NCBI GenBank assembly: GCA_934446465.1
Contig: CAKSEF010000007.1
Coordinates: 1-43,626, forward strand
Reading direction: 5' to 3'
DNA: 43,626 bases
DNA from: an uncultured Oscillospiraceae bacterium
GTDB lineage: Bacteria > Bacillota > Clostridia > Oscillospirales > JAAYXM01
This document shows, piece by piece, positions 8,039-12,972 of this stretch. The translations under genes were made by a program, and so were the position numbers. The stretch's first letter is position 1. Each line of letters begins with the position of its first letter. The notes under the pieces are model-generated. The model was not told where the DNA came from and searched no databases. It saw only the letters and a list, made by a program, of their open reading frames with translations.

Positions 8039-8208
8039 AAGAAACTGTCGCATTTTGTGACCATTGCGGAACTATATTAGGGAAGGACGATTTTGAAGAT
8101 ACTATTATTGAGAGGGACGATGACATTTTCTTTCGTGCTGACTTGTGTTGTAAATGCTCCGATAAACTTAACAGTATAATTAGAGAATTTTTAGGTAGAG
8201 GAGCGTGA
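8035..8208 (+). CDS. 57-residue zinc-finger protein
   Basis: ATG 8035 overlaps the preceding TGA, with GAGGAGAAG upstream. The product has CDHCG near the N-terminus and DLCCKCSDK in the second half, a four-cysteine zinc ribbon, then a helix NSIIREFLGRG. Such short two-CxxC proteins are common in the early operons of Clostridia phages. The coding sequence runs to TGA at 8206-8208, which overlaps a GTG that is not the likely start of the next gene. Confidence 0.65.
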   Translation: MKETVAFCDHCGTILGKDDFEDTIIERDDDIFFRADLCCKCSDKLNSIIREFLGRGA

Positions 8209-8213
8209 AAGCA

Positions 8214-8891
8214 ATGACGAATGAAGAAGCGATACAAACTCTGAAAGAAGATAGGACATTGTATGAGAGCGATATTGTCGAAGCGGGTGACGGTACGCCC
8301 GACGGACAACTTATGCTTGCCCTCGATATGGCGGTTGAAGCACTCGAAAAGCGAGTACCTGAAAACCGTTTCAAAAATGAGTGTGGTTGTATTGTTAATT
8401 ATGAAATGTTGTATACCGCCATCAACAATAAGTGCAAAAGCAAAAATTGTTATTGTTATGACGAATATAGAATTGTTTTAAGAAATGGATATCCTACCGT
8501 GTGTATCAATAGACAGAGGCATTATGTTCATATTCTTATCGGAGAATCTATATACGGCAAAATACGAAAAGGCTATGTTATTCATCATAAAGATAAAAAC
8601 AAGTTAAACGCTATGCCTGATAATCTTGAACTTATGACAAACCATAAACACCTTAAAATTCACGGAGAAGAACGAAAAGGAATAGACCTTAGAAGTGAAT
8701 ATGGAAAACAACAAAGTTTGAATGCTGCCGTACAAGTAAGAAGAAGGGACGATGTAACAACAGAAAGGGTTCGAGAGTTGAGAAATAAAGGACTTACGAT
8801 AAATGAAATAGCAAAAGAACTTAATTGCGGAGTAAATACAGTAAACCGCAGATTGGGTATGAAAGCGATAGATTGGAGCAATGAAGAATGA
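8214..8891 (+). CDS. HNH endonuclease fused to a short phage N-terminal domain
   Basis: A 225-residue protein. ATG 8214 is preferred to GTG 8205 because GAGGAG ends 10 bases upstream. Residues 1-45 (TNEEAIQTLKEDR, GTPDGQLMLALDMAVEALE) resemble the short stand-alone helical phage proteins ending in AIEALEK. From about residue 47 the sequence changes to an AT-rich HNH endonuclease: VHILIGESIYG, then VIHHKDKNKLNAMPDNLELM with the H-N-H residues, then a helix-turn-helix (LTINEIAKELNCGVNTVNRR) for DNA binding. This is the domain order of free-standing homing endonucleases. It looks like a mobile endonuclease that landed in and fused to a resident gene. Confidence 0.8.
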   Translation: MTNEEAIQTLKEDRTLYESDIVEAGDGTPDGQLMLALDMAVEALEKRVPENRFKNECGCIVNYEMLYTAINNKCKSKNCYCYDEYRIVLRNGYPTVCINRQRHYVHILIGESIYGKIRKGYVIHHKDKNKLNAMPDNLELMTNHKHLKIHGEERKGIDLRSEYGKQQSLNAAVQVRRRDDVTTERVRELRNKGLTINEIAKELNCGVNTVNRRLGMKAIDWSNEE

Positions 8892-9211
8892 AAGCAATAA
8901 TTCCGACGCTGTCAAAGCGTCAGTTGCGGAAAGCAGCGGAAGAAGTCAAACGCACTTACGATAACGAAAATCGCAAGGCACTTATGCGCGTGATTTATAT
9001 TTCGGTCATCGCTTTGCATCGCAACGCCGGTTACGGTGCTGAACGGTGCCGCAAACATATAAAACACATACAGGACATAATAGACGAATACGGCGGAAAC
9101 CGTGAATGTAATCTCGATTGGGACAAGGGAAACGTCGCAGACATAATGCTAAAACGCGAACTTGACGAAATCGGCATTACTTCGCCCGATGAACCGCTGT
9201 GGAAGGAGTAA
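8888..9211 (+). CDS. Conserved-looking phage protein, unknown function
   Basis: A 107-residue protein whose ATG overlaps the preceding TGA. It is mainly alpha-helical and charged (LSKRQLRKAAEEVKR, ERCRKHIKHIQDIIDEYG) and ends in a region with LDEIGITSPDE. Base composition returns to the phage norm after the AT-rich HNH gene. Placed just before the small terminase, it could be a late-gene regulator or packaging accessory, but nothing in the sequence proves this. Confidence 0.6.
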   Translation: MKAIIPTLSKRQLRKAAEEVKRTYDNENRKALMRVIYISVIALHRNAGYGAERCRKHIKHIQDIIDEYGGNRECNLDWDKGNVADIMLKRELDEIGITSPDEPLWKE

Positions 9212-9214
9212 CGT

Positions 9215-9769
9215 ATGAATGAAAAAGAATTAAAAGATATCAGCAAGCAAATCACAAAGAGAAAACGCCCCGACCTGTCGGAATCGCAGACTGTTCATAC
9301 TGAGCCGGGAGACAATAGGAAATACATTCTGCATTCGCTTCGCTTGGCTGAGTTGCCGAAATTGAACTTAACGAGTGTTGAGGAAGTGACACAAAGGATT
9401 AAGGACTACTTCACAATATGCGCCGAGGACGATATGAAGCCGAGCGTTGCGGGTTTGGCTCTTGCTATGGATATTGATAGGGTTTATCTTTGGGAAATCA
9501 GATCTGGGAGAAGAGGTAAAAATCCAGAGGTTGCCAACACGCTAAAAAAAGCGATGAAAATTCTCGACCTTCAAATGGTCGATTATATGCAGAACGGAAA
9601 AATCAATCCCGTATCAGGTATCTTCTTGATGAAAAATAATTTCGGTTACGCCGACAAACAAGAAGTCGTATTAACTCCGAATAATCCGCTTGGGGACACA
9701 AAGGATACAAAAGAACTTGAAGCGCAATACCTCGATAGTTTGCCCGAACCTGATGAAAGCGGTAACTAA
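9215..9769 (+). CDS. terS: Terminase small subunit
   Basis: A 184-residue protein. After a charged N-terminus it has a helix-turn-helix region: YFTICAEDDMKPSVAGLALAM is broken here at MKPSVAGLALAMDIDRVYL, typical of small terminases in Clostridia phages, followed by LKKAMKILDLQMVDYMQNG and GIFLMKNNFGYADKQEV, also typical. It recognises the packaging site and hands DNA to the large subunit. The large subunit would normally follow at once, but here it starts 8 kb downstream. Two hairpins follow the stop. Confidence 0.8.
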   Translation: MNEKELKDISKQITKRKRPDLSESQTVHTEPGDNRKYILHSLRLAELPKLNLTSVEEVTQRIKDYFTICAEDDMKPSVAGLALAMDIDRVYLWEIRSGRRGKNPEVANTLKKAMKILDLQMVDYMQNGKINPVSGIFLMKNNFGYADKQEVVLTPNNPLGDTKDTKELEAQYLDSLPEPDESGN

Positions 9770-9779
9770 ACACAAAAAT

Positions 9780-9805
9780 ATCCCGTCTGGAAGTACAGAC
9801 GGGAT
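9780..9805 (+). terminator. Strong hairpin after terS
   Basis: A perfect 10-bp stem, ATCCCGTCTG pairing with CAGACGGGAT, with a 6-base loop, starting 11 bases after the terS stop. No long T run follows, so it may act as an RNA stability or processing hairpin more than as a full intrinsic terminator. It marks the end of conserved phage sequence before the cargo. Confidence 0.6.
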
Positions 9806-9923
9806 AAAGTTATGTTACAAGACCTGCTACAATGCGATTGACGCATTTTGAGTATGAGAATATTCTTTGCCTACGCAAAGAAAAACAGGCAATAAAAAAC
9901 TTGCTGTGGTGTACGTAACGAAC

Positions 9924-9960
9924 AAAGGGACTGCCTTATGATGAACAGTCCCTTTATTTT
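9924..9960. terminator. Bidirectional terminator between terS and the minus-strand ftsK-like gene
   Basis: AAAGGGACTG at 9924-9933 pairs with CAGTCCCTTT at 9946-9955 around a 12-base loop. T-rich sequence follows on the plus strand, and the minus-strand gene ends at 9959, so it can serve both directions. The stem resembles the GGGACT hairpins before terL (17,775) and the scaffold gene (21,778). Confidence 0.7.
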
Positions 9961-10705
9961 ATTTCTTCCAAAAATGTCTGCGCGGGGTTTGTTTTAACCA
10001 GTATTGAATGCGGTCATTCAATACTTCATCGGAGTAGAGCGGAATAGTACACAATACTTGTTTTCTATACAGCGGTGAAATATAAAATGCTTGTCCATAC
10101 ATAGGGAGATCAACAGCCGAAGAGTTTCCTATTATCTGCCGCGATTCGATATTGTCGCGGCAGCGAAGCGCCAGACGCGCGGGACAGTTCGCCGAAAATT
10201 CCGCAGATAACGTCTTTCTGTTAGGACATTGCGTCGCTGCAATTAAGTGTATGTTTGCGGCTCTTCCGACGCGTGCGATCTTGCCGAGTAAATCGACAAT
10301 TTCTCTATCCGCAAGAACTAAATCGCTTAACTCGTCGATTATAACGTATACATCAAATTCATCTGATTTCCTTAACCCTTTTTTTTCAGCGCGTTTATAT
10401 CGCCCCTGCATTTCTGTTATTAAGGATTTCAAATATCCGCGAGCGTCGTTTGGCTCGTTACAGTATGCCCATGTATGCGGCAAGTTTTTGTATGCAACCA
10501 ATTCGGTATGTTTAGGGTCAATCAGCACAAAGCGGCATGTGGCGGGCGTTCGGCATGTCATAGCCGTGTATATTATGCCGTTTATCACGCATGATTTGCC
10601 GCTTCCCGTTGTTCCTGCTATAAGTGTATGCGGTTGTTGCAATATATCGAGGTACAGATTCTGTACATCTCCGCCGGGTGTTTTGTATGTAATTGTTTTT
10701 GCCAT
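9959..10705 (-). CDS. FtsK/SpoIIIE-type DNA translocase, minimal
   Basis: A 248-residue single-domain motor. GGAGG precedes the ATG on the minus strand. Walker A GTTGSGKS is at 31-38, Walker B YVIIDEL at 120-126, with RFVLIDPK and LIAATQCP in between and after, the standard FtsK set. It lacks the membrane domain and the gamma DNA-reading domain. Stand-alone FtsK domains of this size are found in prophages and integrative elements and move or sort double-stranded DNA. It is antisense to the rest of the phage genes. A degenerate relative of the same domain is fused to a nuclease at 14,418-15,632, so the two may work together. Confidence 0.85.
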   Translation of the reverse strand: MAKTITYKTPGGDVQNLYLDILQQPHTLIAGTTGSGKSCVINGIIYTAMTCRTPATCRFVLIDPKHTELVAYKNLPHTWAYCNEPNDARGYLKSLITEMQGRYKRAEKKGLRKSDEFDVYVIIDELSDLVLADREIVDLLGKIARVGRAANIHLIAATQCPNRKTLSAEFSANCPARLALRCRDNIESRQIIGNSSAVDLPMYGQAFYISPLYRKQVLCTIPLYSDEVLNDRIQYWLKQTPRRHFWKK

Positions 10706-10724
10706 TGTGAAAGACCTCCGTCAC

Positions 10725-10753
10725 TTGACAATCGTTACCGCCTGTGTTATAAT
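10725..10753 (+). promoter_or_regulatory. Consensus promoter, plus strand (unit C)
   Basis: TTGACA at 10725 and TATAAT at 10748 with a 17-base spacer, a perfect sigma-A site. It points away from the ftsK-like gene into an 80-base non-coding stretch that ends in a terminator. Confidence 0.75.
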
Positions 10754-10759
10754 GGAACA

Positions 10760-10839
10760 GAACACGGCGGCTGTTATTTGCTCCGTTGTTTTTTTGTTCT
10801 TTGGCTGCTATGCGCTGCGAACGCTGGCAGCCTTTTTTT
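10760..10839 (+). ncRNA. Candidate small RNA C
   Basis: The predicted start is about 7 bases after the promoter at 10725-10753. The RNA would contain a first imperfect stem-loop (GAACA with TGTTC, ACGG with CCGT) and ends in GGCTGC (10803) pairing with GCAGCC (10827) followed by seven Ts. It has no credible ribosome binding site; an ATG overlaps the promoter -10. It is antisense to the intergenic leader of the ftsK-like gene and the very end of the upstream minus-strand gene. It parallels RNA A at 11,383 in promoter, size and layout. Confidence 0.5.
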
Positions 10840-11044
10840 ATTTTGAAATACCTTCGCGAATAAGTTCTTTTATTTGCGTTGCGAGCGGACGCGTCGTATC
10901 AAGTTTGTCGATAATGTCGCGGTCCGTGTCTTTGTTGAGTTTTACACATACTCTGACAATTCGTTCCGTGTCATATTTTTTTTGTGCCGCGTATCCTGTA
11001 CGCTTTTCATAATCGCGTTGTATTTCTCTTTTTGTTTTGGGTAT
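10838..11044 (-). CDS. Ribbon-helix-helix-like protein, apparent AUA start
   Basis: A 68-codon minus-strand ORF with no ATG, GTG or TTG between its upstream in-frame stop and its conserved part. The best start is ATA at 11044, with AAGGGGG 8 bases before it. The product reads xPKTKREIQRDYEKRTGYAAQ, then ERIVRVCVKLNKDTDRDI and TQIKELIREGIS: a beta strand followed by two helices, as in small RHH proteins common in Clostridia phages and plasmids, which likewise begin with RTGYxAQKKY. It would bind DNA as a dimer, possibly the palindromic promoter at 11296-11312. It precedes the ftsK-like gene, perhaps in one transcript. Confidence 0.6.
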   Translation of the reverse strand: MPKTKREIQRDYEKRTGYAAQKKYDTERIVRVCVKLNKDTDRDIIDKLDTTRPLATQIKELIREGISK

Positions 11045-11072
11045 TGACTTTTCCCCCTTTCCGTGCTATACT
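11044..11072 (+). promoter_or_regulatory. Promoter, plus strand (unit B antisense)
   Basis: TTGACT at 11044, 17-base spacer, TATACT at 11067. It faces the tiny hydrophobic ORF on the other strand and overlaps the RBS and start of the minus-strand RHH gene. Confidence 0.65.
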
Positions 11073-11078
11073 GTAAAC

Positions 11079-11172
11079 AAGAAAGACGGCTTGCCGGTGG
11101 TGCGGCGGTCGTTCCCTTTGTCAATTTTCAGTTGATGGAAATGCCGTCCGCTTGCGGGCGGTTATTTCTTTT
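11079..11172 (+). ncRNA. Candidate antisense RNA B (antitoxin-like)
   Basis: Starts about 7 bases after the promoter at 11044-11072 and ends at a GC-rich hairpin, CCGTCC (11144) with GGGCGG (11156), followed by TTATTTCTTTT. Its end overlaps the stop codon and 3' region of the 21-codon minus-strand ORF, so it can pair with that mRNA. The first bases (GTAAACAAGAAAGACGGC, 11073-11090) are nearly the same as the 5' end of the opposing mRNA (11283-11266), an 18-base inverted repeat with two mismatches. This is the pattern of convergent type I toxin-antitoxin RNAs. Confidence 0.5.
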
Positions 11173-11236
11173 ACTTAATTTTCAGTAAAAGAACGATGTA
11201 AAATGAAAAGATAACTATAATTGTTATATATTCCAT
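11171..11236 (-). CDS. 21-residue hydrophobic peptide, candidate type I toxin
   Basis: The peptide begins MEYITIIVIFSFY and ends LLLKIK: one short membrane-spanning helix with a basic C-terminus, as in Fst-, Ldr- and TxpA-like type I toxins. The ribosome binding site GGGGG lies 8 bases before the ATG but is paired in a CCCC-GAAA-GGGG hairpin (about 11242-11257), a typical translational lock. A perfect minus-strand promoter lies at 11290-11318, giving an mRNA with a short leader. A plus-strand RNA converges on its 3' end. No family match can be claimed from sequence alone. Confidence 0.5.
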   Translation of the reverse strand: MEYITIIVIFSFYIVLLLKIK

Positions 11237-11289
11237 TCAATCGCCCCCTTTCGGGGAACAACCTTGCCGCCTCTCTTGTTTACACTTAT

Positions 11290-11318
11290 ATTATATCATA
11301 GTAACCCTATGATGTCAA
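11290..11318 (-). promoter_or_regulatory. Minus-strand promoter with palindromic operator in its spacer
   Basis: TTGACA (11318-11313), 17-base spacer, TATAAT (11295-11290). The entire spacer is an inverted repeat, TCATAG-GGTTA-CTATGA (11296-11312), so a dimeric repressor could sit between the -35 and -10 boxes. It drives the 21-codon ORF and perhaps the RHH and ftsK-like genes. Confidence 0.75.
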
Positions 11319-11347
11319 GTGCTATTTTGTGAATTTTTTATTGTTAC

Positions 11348-11376
11348 TTGACTTTTTCCCTGCCTTGTGTTATAAT
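11348..11376 (+). promoter_or_regulatory. Consensus promoter, plus strand (unit A antisense)
   Basis: TTGACT at 11348, 17-base spacer, TATAAT at 11371. The -10 context TTGTGTTATAATGGA matches that of unit C almost exactly, suggesting duplication. Confidence 0.75.
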
Positions 11377-11382
11377 GGAGCG

Positions 11383-11461
11383 GCAGTAAAGGCAGGATTA
11401 CCGCCGCTCTGCATTTTGTTTGTTGACCGTTAAGCCCTTCCACGGCTGACGGTCTTTTTTT
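11383..11461 (+). ncRNA. Candidate small RNA A
   Basis: About 80 bases. The first stem is GAGCGGC...GCCGCTC continued by GTAA...TTAC, leaving the loop AGGCAGGA (11390-11397). The terminator is GACCGT-TA-AGCC / GGCT-G-ACGGTC (11425-11454) followed by seven Ts. It converges on the 34-codon minus-strand ORF. The loop sequence repeats the AAGGCAGGA of that ORF's leader (CCTGCCTTGT on plus at 11584-11593 and again at 11359-11368), so the ORF mRNA could fold back on itself through the complement. Confidence 0.5.
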
Positions 11462-11464
11462 ATG

Positions 11465-11569
11465 TTACTGCGTTATCTGCTTTATGCAGTCAACGATTTC
11501 GGCGTCGGTCATTCCGTGGGCTTTTAACCACTCGATAAGCCGAGATATCATTTCACGCATATCTTGCAT
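11465..11569 (-). CDS. 34-residue amphipathic peptide
   Basis: Minus-strand ORF with GGAGGAGGG 7 bases before its ATG and a perfect promoter at 11604-11632. The peptide reads MQDMREMISRLIEWLKAHG then MTDAEIVDCIKQITQ: two amphipathic helices, with no membrane segment. Short proteins of this kind (LIEWLK...TDxEIVDCI) are familiar as unannotated ORFs in Clostridia mobile DNA. The convergent small RNA A and leader repeats suggest antisense control. Function unknown. Confidence 0.6.
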   Translation of the reverse strand: MQDMREMISRLIEWLKAHGMTDAEIVDCIKQITQ

Positions 11570-11603
11570 TTGCCGTCCCTCCTCCTGCCTTGTTTCTGAT
11601 TAT

Positions 11604-11632
11604 ATTATATCATATTTATAATTATATGTCAA
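11604..11632 (-). promoter_or_regulatory. Consensus minus-strand promoter for the 34-codon ORF
   Basis: TTGACA (11632-11627), 17-base AT-rich spacer, TATAAT (11609-11604), followed by the GGAGGAGGG ribosome binding site. A second overlapping TATAAT lies at 11604-11599. Confidence 0.8.
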
Positions 11633-11866
11633 TAGGGTTCGTCGTATATTTTGAAATATTTCAAATTATTTTTTCAAACGTATATGCAATATGCTTGTGT
11701 CTGCTTTTTTATTGTCAATAGACTATACCCCTGTGACATACCGTGCATTGCGTTCAGGTTGTACCCTCGGGGGATTACGTTGGGGGCTATGGGGCGGGGT
11801 GAGCCCCGTAACCACACGCGAAAAATAAAAAGGTTCAAAAAAAATGTGAACTATGTCAAAATAATA
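11633..11866. other. Gene-free spacer with a 16-base palindrome and a G-rich stretch
   Basis: Between the minus-strand cluster and the resolvase I see no credible gene. It holds a perfect palindrome, TTTGAAATATTTCAAA (11650-11665), that could bind a dimeric regulator or a recombinase, and a G-rich tract (about 11766-11805) with the hairpin GGGGC...GCCCC. An open frame on the plus strand has no ribosome binding site. Confidence 0.45.
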
Positions 11867-11896
11867 TTGACATTTCAAAATGAGTTGTGGTATACT
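11867..11896 (+). promoter_or_regulatory. Promoter for the serine resolvase
   Basis: TTGACA at 11867, 18-base spacer, TATACT at 11891. AAGGGGG follows 10 bases before the GTG start at 11924. Confidence 0.7.
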
Positions 11897-11923
11897 ATTT
11901 TTAACAAGTAAGGGGGAATTGAT

Positions 11924-12487
11924 GTGAAAGTTGGTTATGTAAGAGTTTCAACTGAGGAACAGAATACTGCTCGACAGGAAGTTCTGATGAAACAACTCGG
12001 TGTAGAAAAAATATTTATTGATAAATGTAGCGGAAAGAATGCTAACCGCCCAAAGCTGATTGAGATGTTAAATTTTGTCCGTGAGGGTGATACTGTCGTA
12101 GTAAGCGAGATTAGTCGTTTTGCCCGCAACACGAAAGATCTTCTCAACATGATTGATGATCTTACTAAACGAGGCATTCAGTTTGAATCACAAAAAGAAA
12201 AAATTGATACGACCACGCCGACGGGACAATTTATGCTCACAATTTTTGCCGCCGTAAGTCAGCTCGAACGAGATTATATTCTTGCTCGACAAAGAGAAGG
12301 TATAGAAGCAAAAAAAGCTCGCGGGGAGTACAAAGGGCGGCAGCCGATTGAAGTTGACAAGTCTCAGTTTGAGCAAGAATACAAACTTTGGAAGAGCGGA
12401 CAAATTACGGCAACTGCTGCAATGGGACATCTCGGACTGAAACCAAACACATTTTATCGCAGAGTGAAAGAATATGAAGGACATTAA
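11924..12487 (+). CDS. Small serine recombinase (resolvase/invertase)
   Basis: A 187-residue protein with a GTG start and AAGGGGG ribosome binding site. It has the complete small serine recombinase layout: YVRVSTEEQ with the nucleophile Ser9, the VVSEISRFARN block carrying active-site arginines, TPTGQFMLTIFAAVSQLERD, the long E helix with REGIEAKKARGEYKGR, and a C-terminal helix-turn-helix (ITATAAMGHLGLKPNTFYRR). It would cut and rejoin DNA at short crossover sites. It has its own promoter and stands at the left end of the AT-rich cargo, so it may have brought in or rearranges this segment. Confidence 0.9.
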   Translation: MKVGYVRVSTEEQNTARQEVLMKQLGVEKIFIDKCSGKNANRPKLIEMLNFVREGDTVVVSEISRFARNTKDLLNMIDDLTKRGIQFESQKEKIDTTTPTGQFMLTIFAAVSQLERDYILARQREGIEAKKARGEYKGRQPIEVDKSQFEQEYKLWKSGQITATAAMGHLGLKPNTFYRRVKEYEGH

Positions 12488-12615
12488 ATTAAGAGAAAAC
12501 TAAATAATAAATGCATTATTGAAATGGAATATTACCTTGTAGTATTATTTATTAAAAATAAATTGTCAGAAAAGTTTGTATGCATATTTTTTATAATGTA
12601 AGGAGTTTATCTCAA

Positions 12616-12972
12616 ATGATTATTTTTGAACTTAGCAAAGAGGATTCAGCGTATGCCGAAAAAATTTGTCAATTATCAGAAATATCAATTATTGTTGATG
12701 AGCCTAAATCTTTTTCTAGTGACCTAAACACAGTTATACAAATTGGAGTTTCACTTGCACCATATGCTATTTCCGCTGTTACCTTAATTATTATCGAATT
12801 GATTAAGAATAAAAAGAAAATCAAAATCAAAGTTTCAACTGATGGTTTTGAATTAGATGGAGATGAAGAAAAAGTTATAGAGATTGCGCGAAAACTCATA
12901 AATGAAAAACAAGAAGATAAAGCTCAGAAAGTTTTGCAAAGATTATTGGATGGAAATATATCGGAGTTATGA
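12616..12972 (+). CDS. Small membrane protein, EACC1-like
   Basis: A 118-residue protein. ATG 12616 follows AAGGAG at 12600-12605; an upstream in-frame ATG at 12580 has no RBS. Residues 1-30 form a beta-alpha-beta unit (FELSKEDSAYAEKICQL, ISIIVDEP), 40-63 are a membrane helix (IQIGVSLAPYAISAVTLIII), followed by KKKIKIKVSTDGFELDG and a helix EEKVIEIARKL. This order of membrane segment, short beta hairpin and helix resembles the effector-associated constant component EACC1 of predicted NTP-dependent conflict systems. The stop overlaps the ATG of the metallopeptidase gene, so the two form a pair. Family call is tentative. Confidence 0.5.
   Translation: MIIFELSKEDSAYAEKICQLSEISIIVDEPKSFSSDLNTVIQIGVSLAPYAISAVTLIIIELIKNKKKIKIKVSTDGFELDGDEEKVIEIARKLINEKQEDKAQKVLQRLLDGNISEL

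Noticed and set aside
10752..10846. Leaderless hydrophobic ORF beginning MEQNTAAVIC in RNA C
   Set aside because: Its ATG overlaps the -10 box, so it would lie upstream of the transcript start, and there is no ribosome binding site.
10152..11012. Plus-strand ORF of 286 codons opposite the ftsK-like and RHH genes
   Set aside because: Antisense to two genes with clear motifs, lacks an RBS, and its hydrophobic middle is produced by terminator T runs.
11651..11911. 86-codon plus-strand ORF before the resolvase
   Set aside because: No RBS, biased composition from G-rich and A-rich tracts, and it runs across the resolvase promoter.
12563..12597. Promoter for the EACC1-like gene (TTGTCA ... TATAAT)
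   Set aside because: The boxes are 23 bases apart, too far for a sigma-A promoter; the pair may be read from the resolvase promoter instead.
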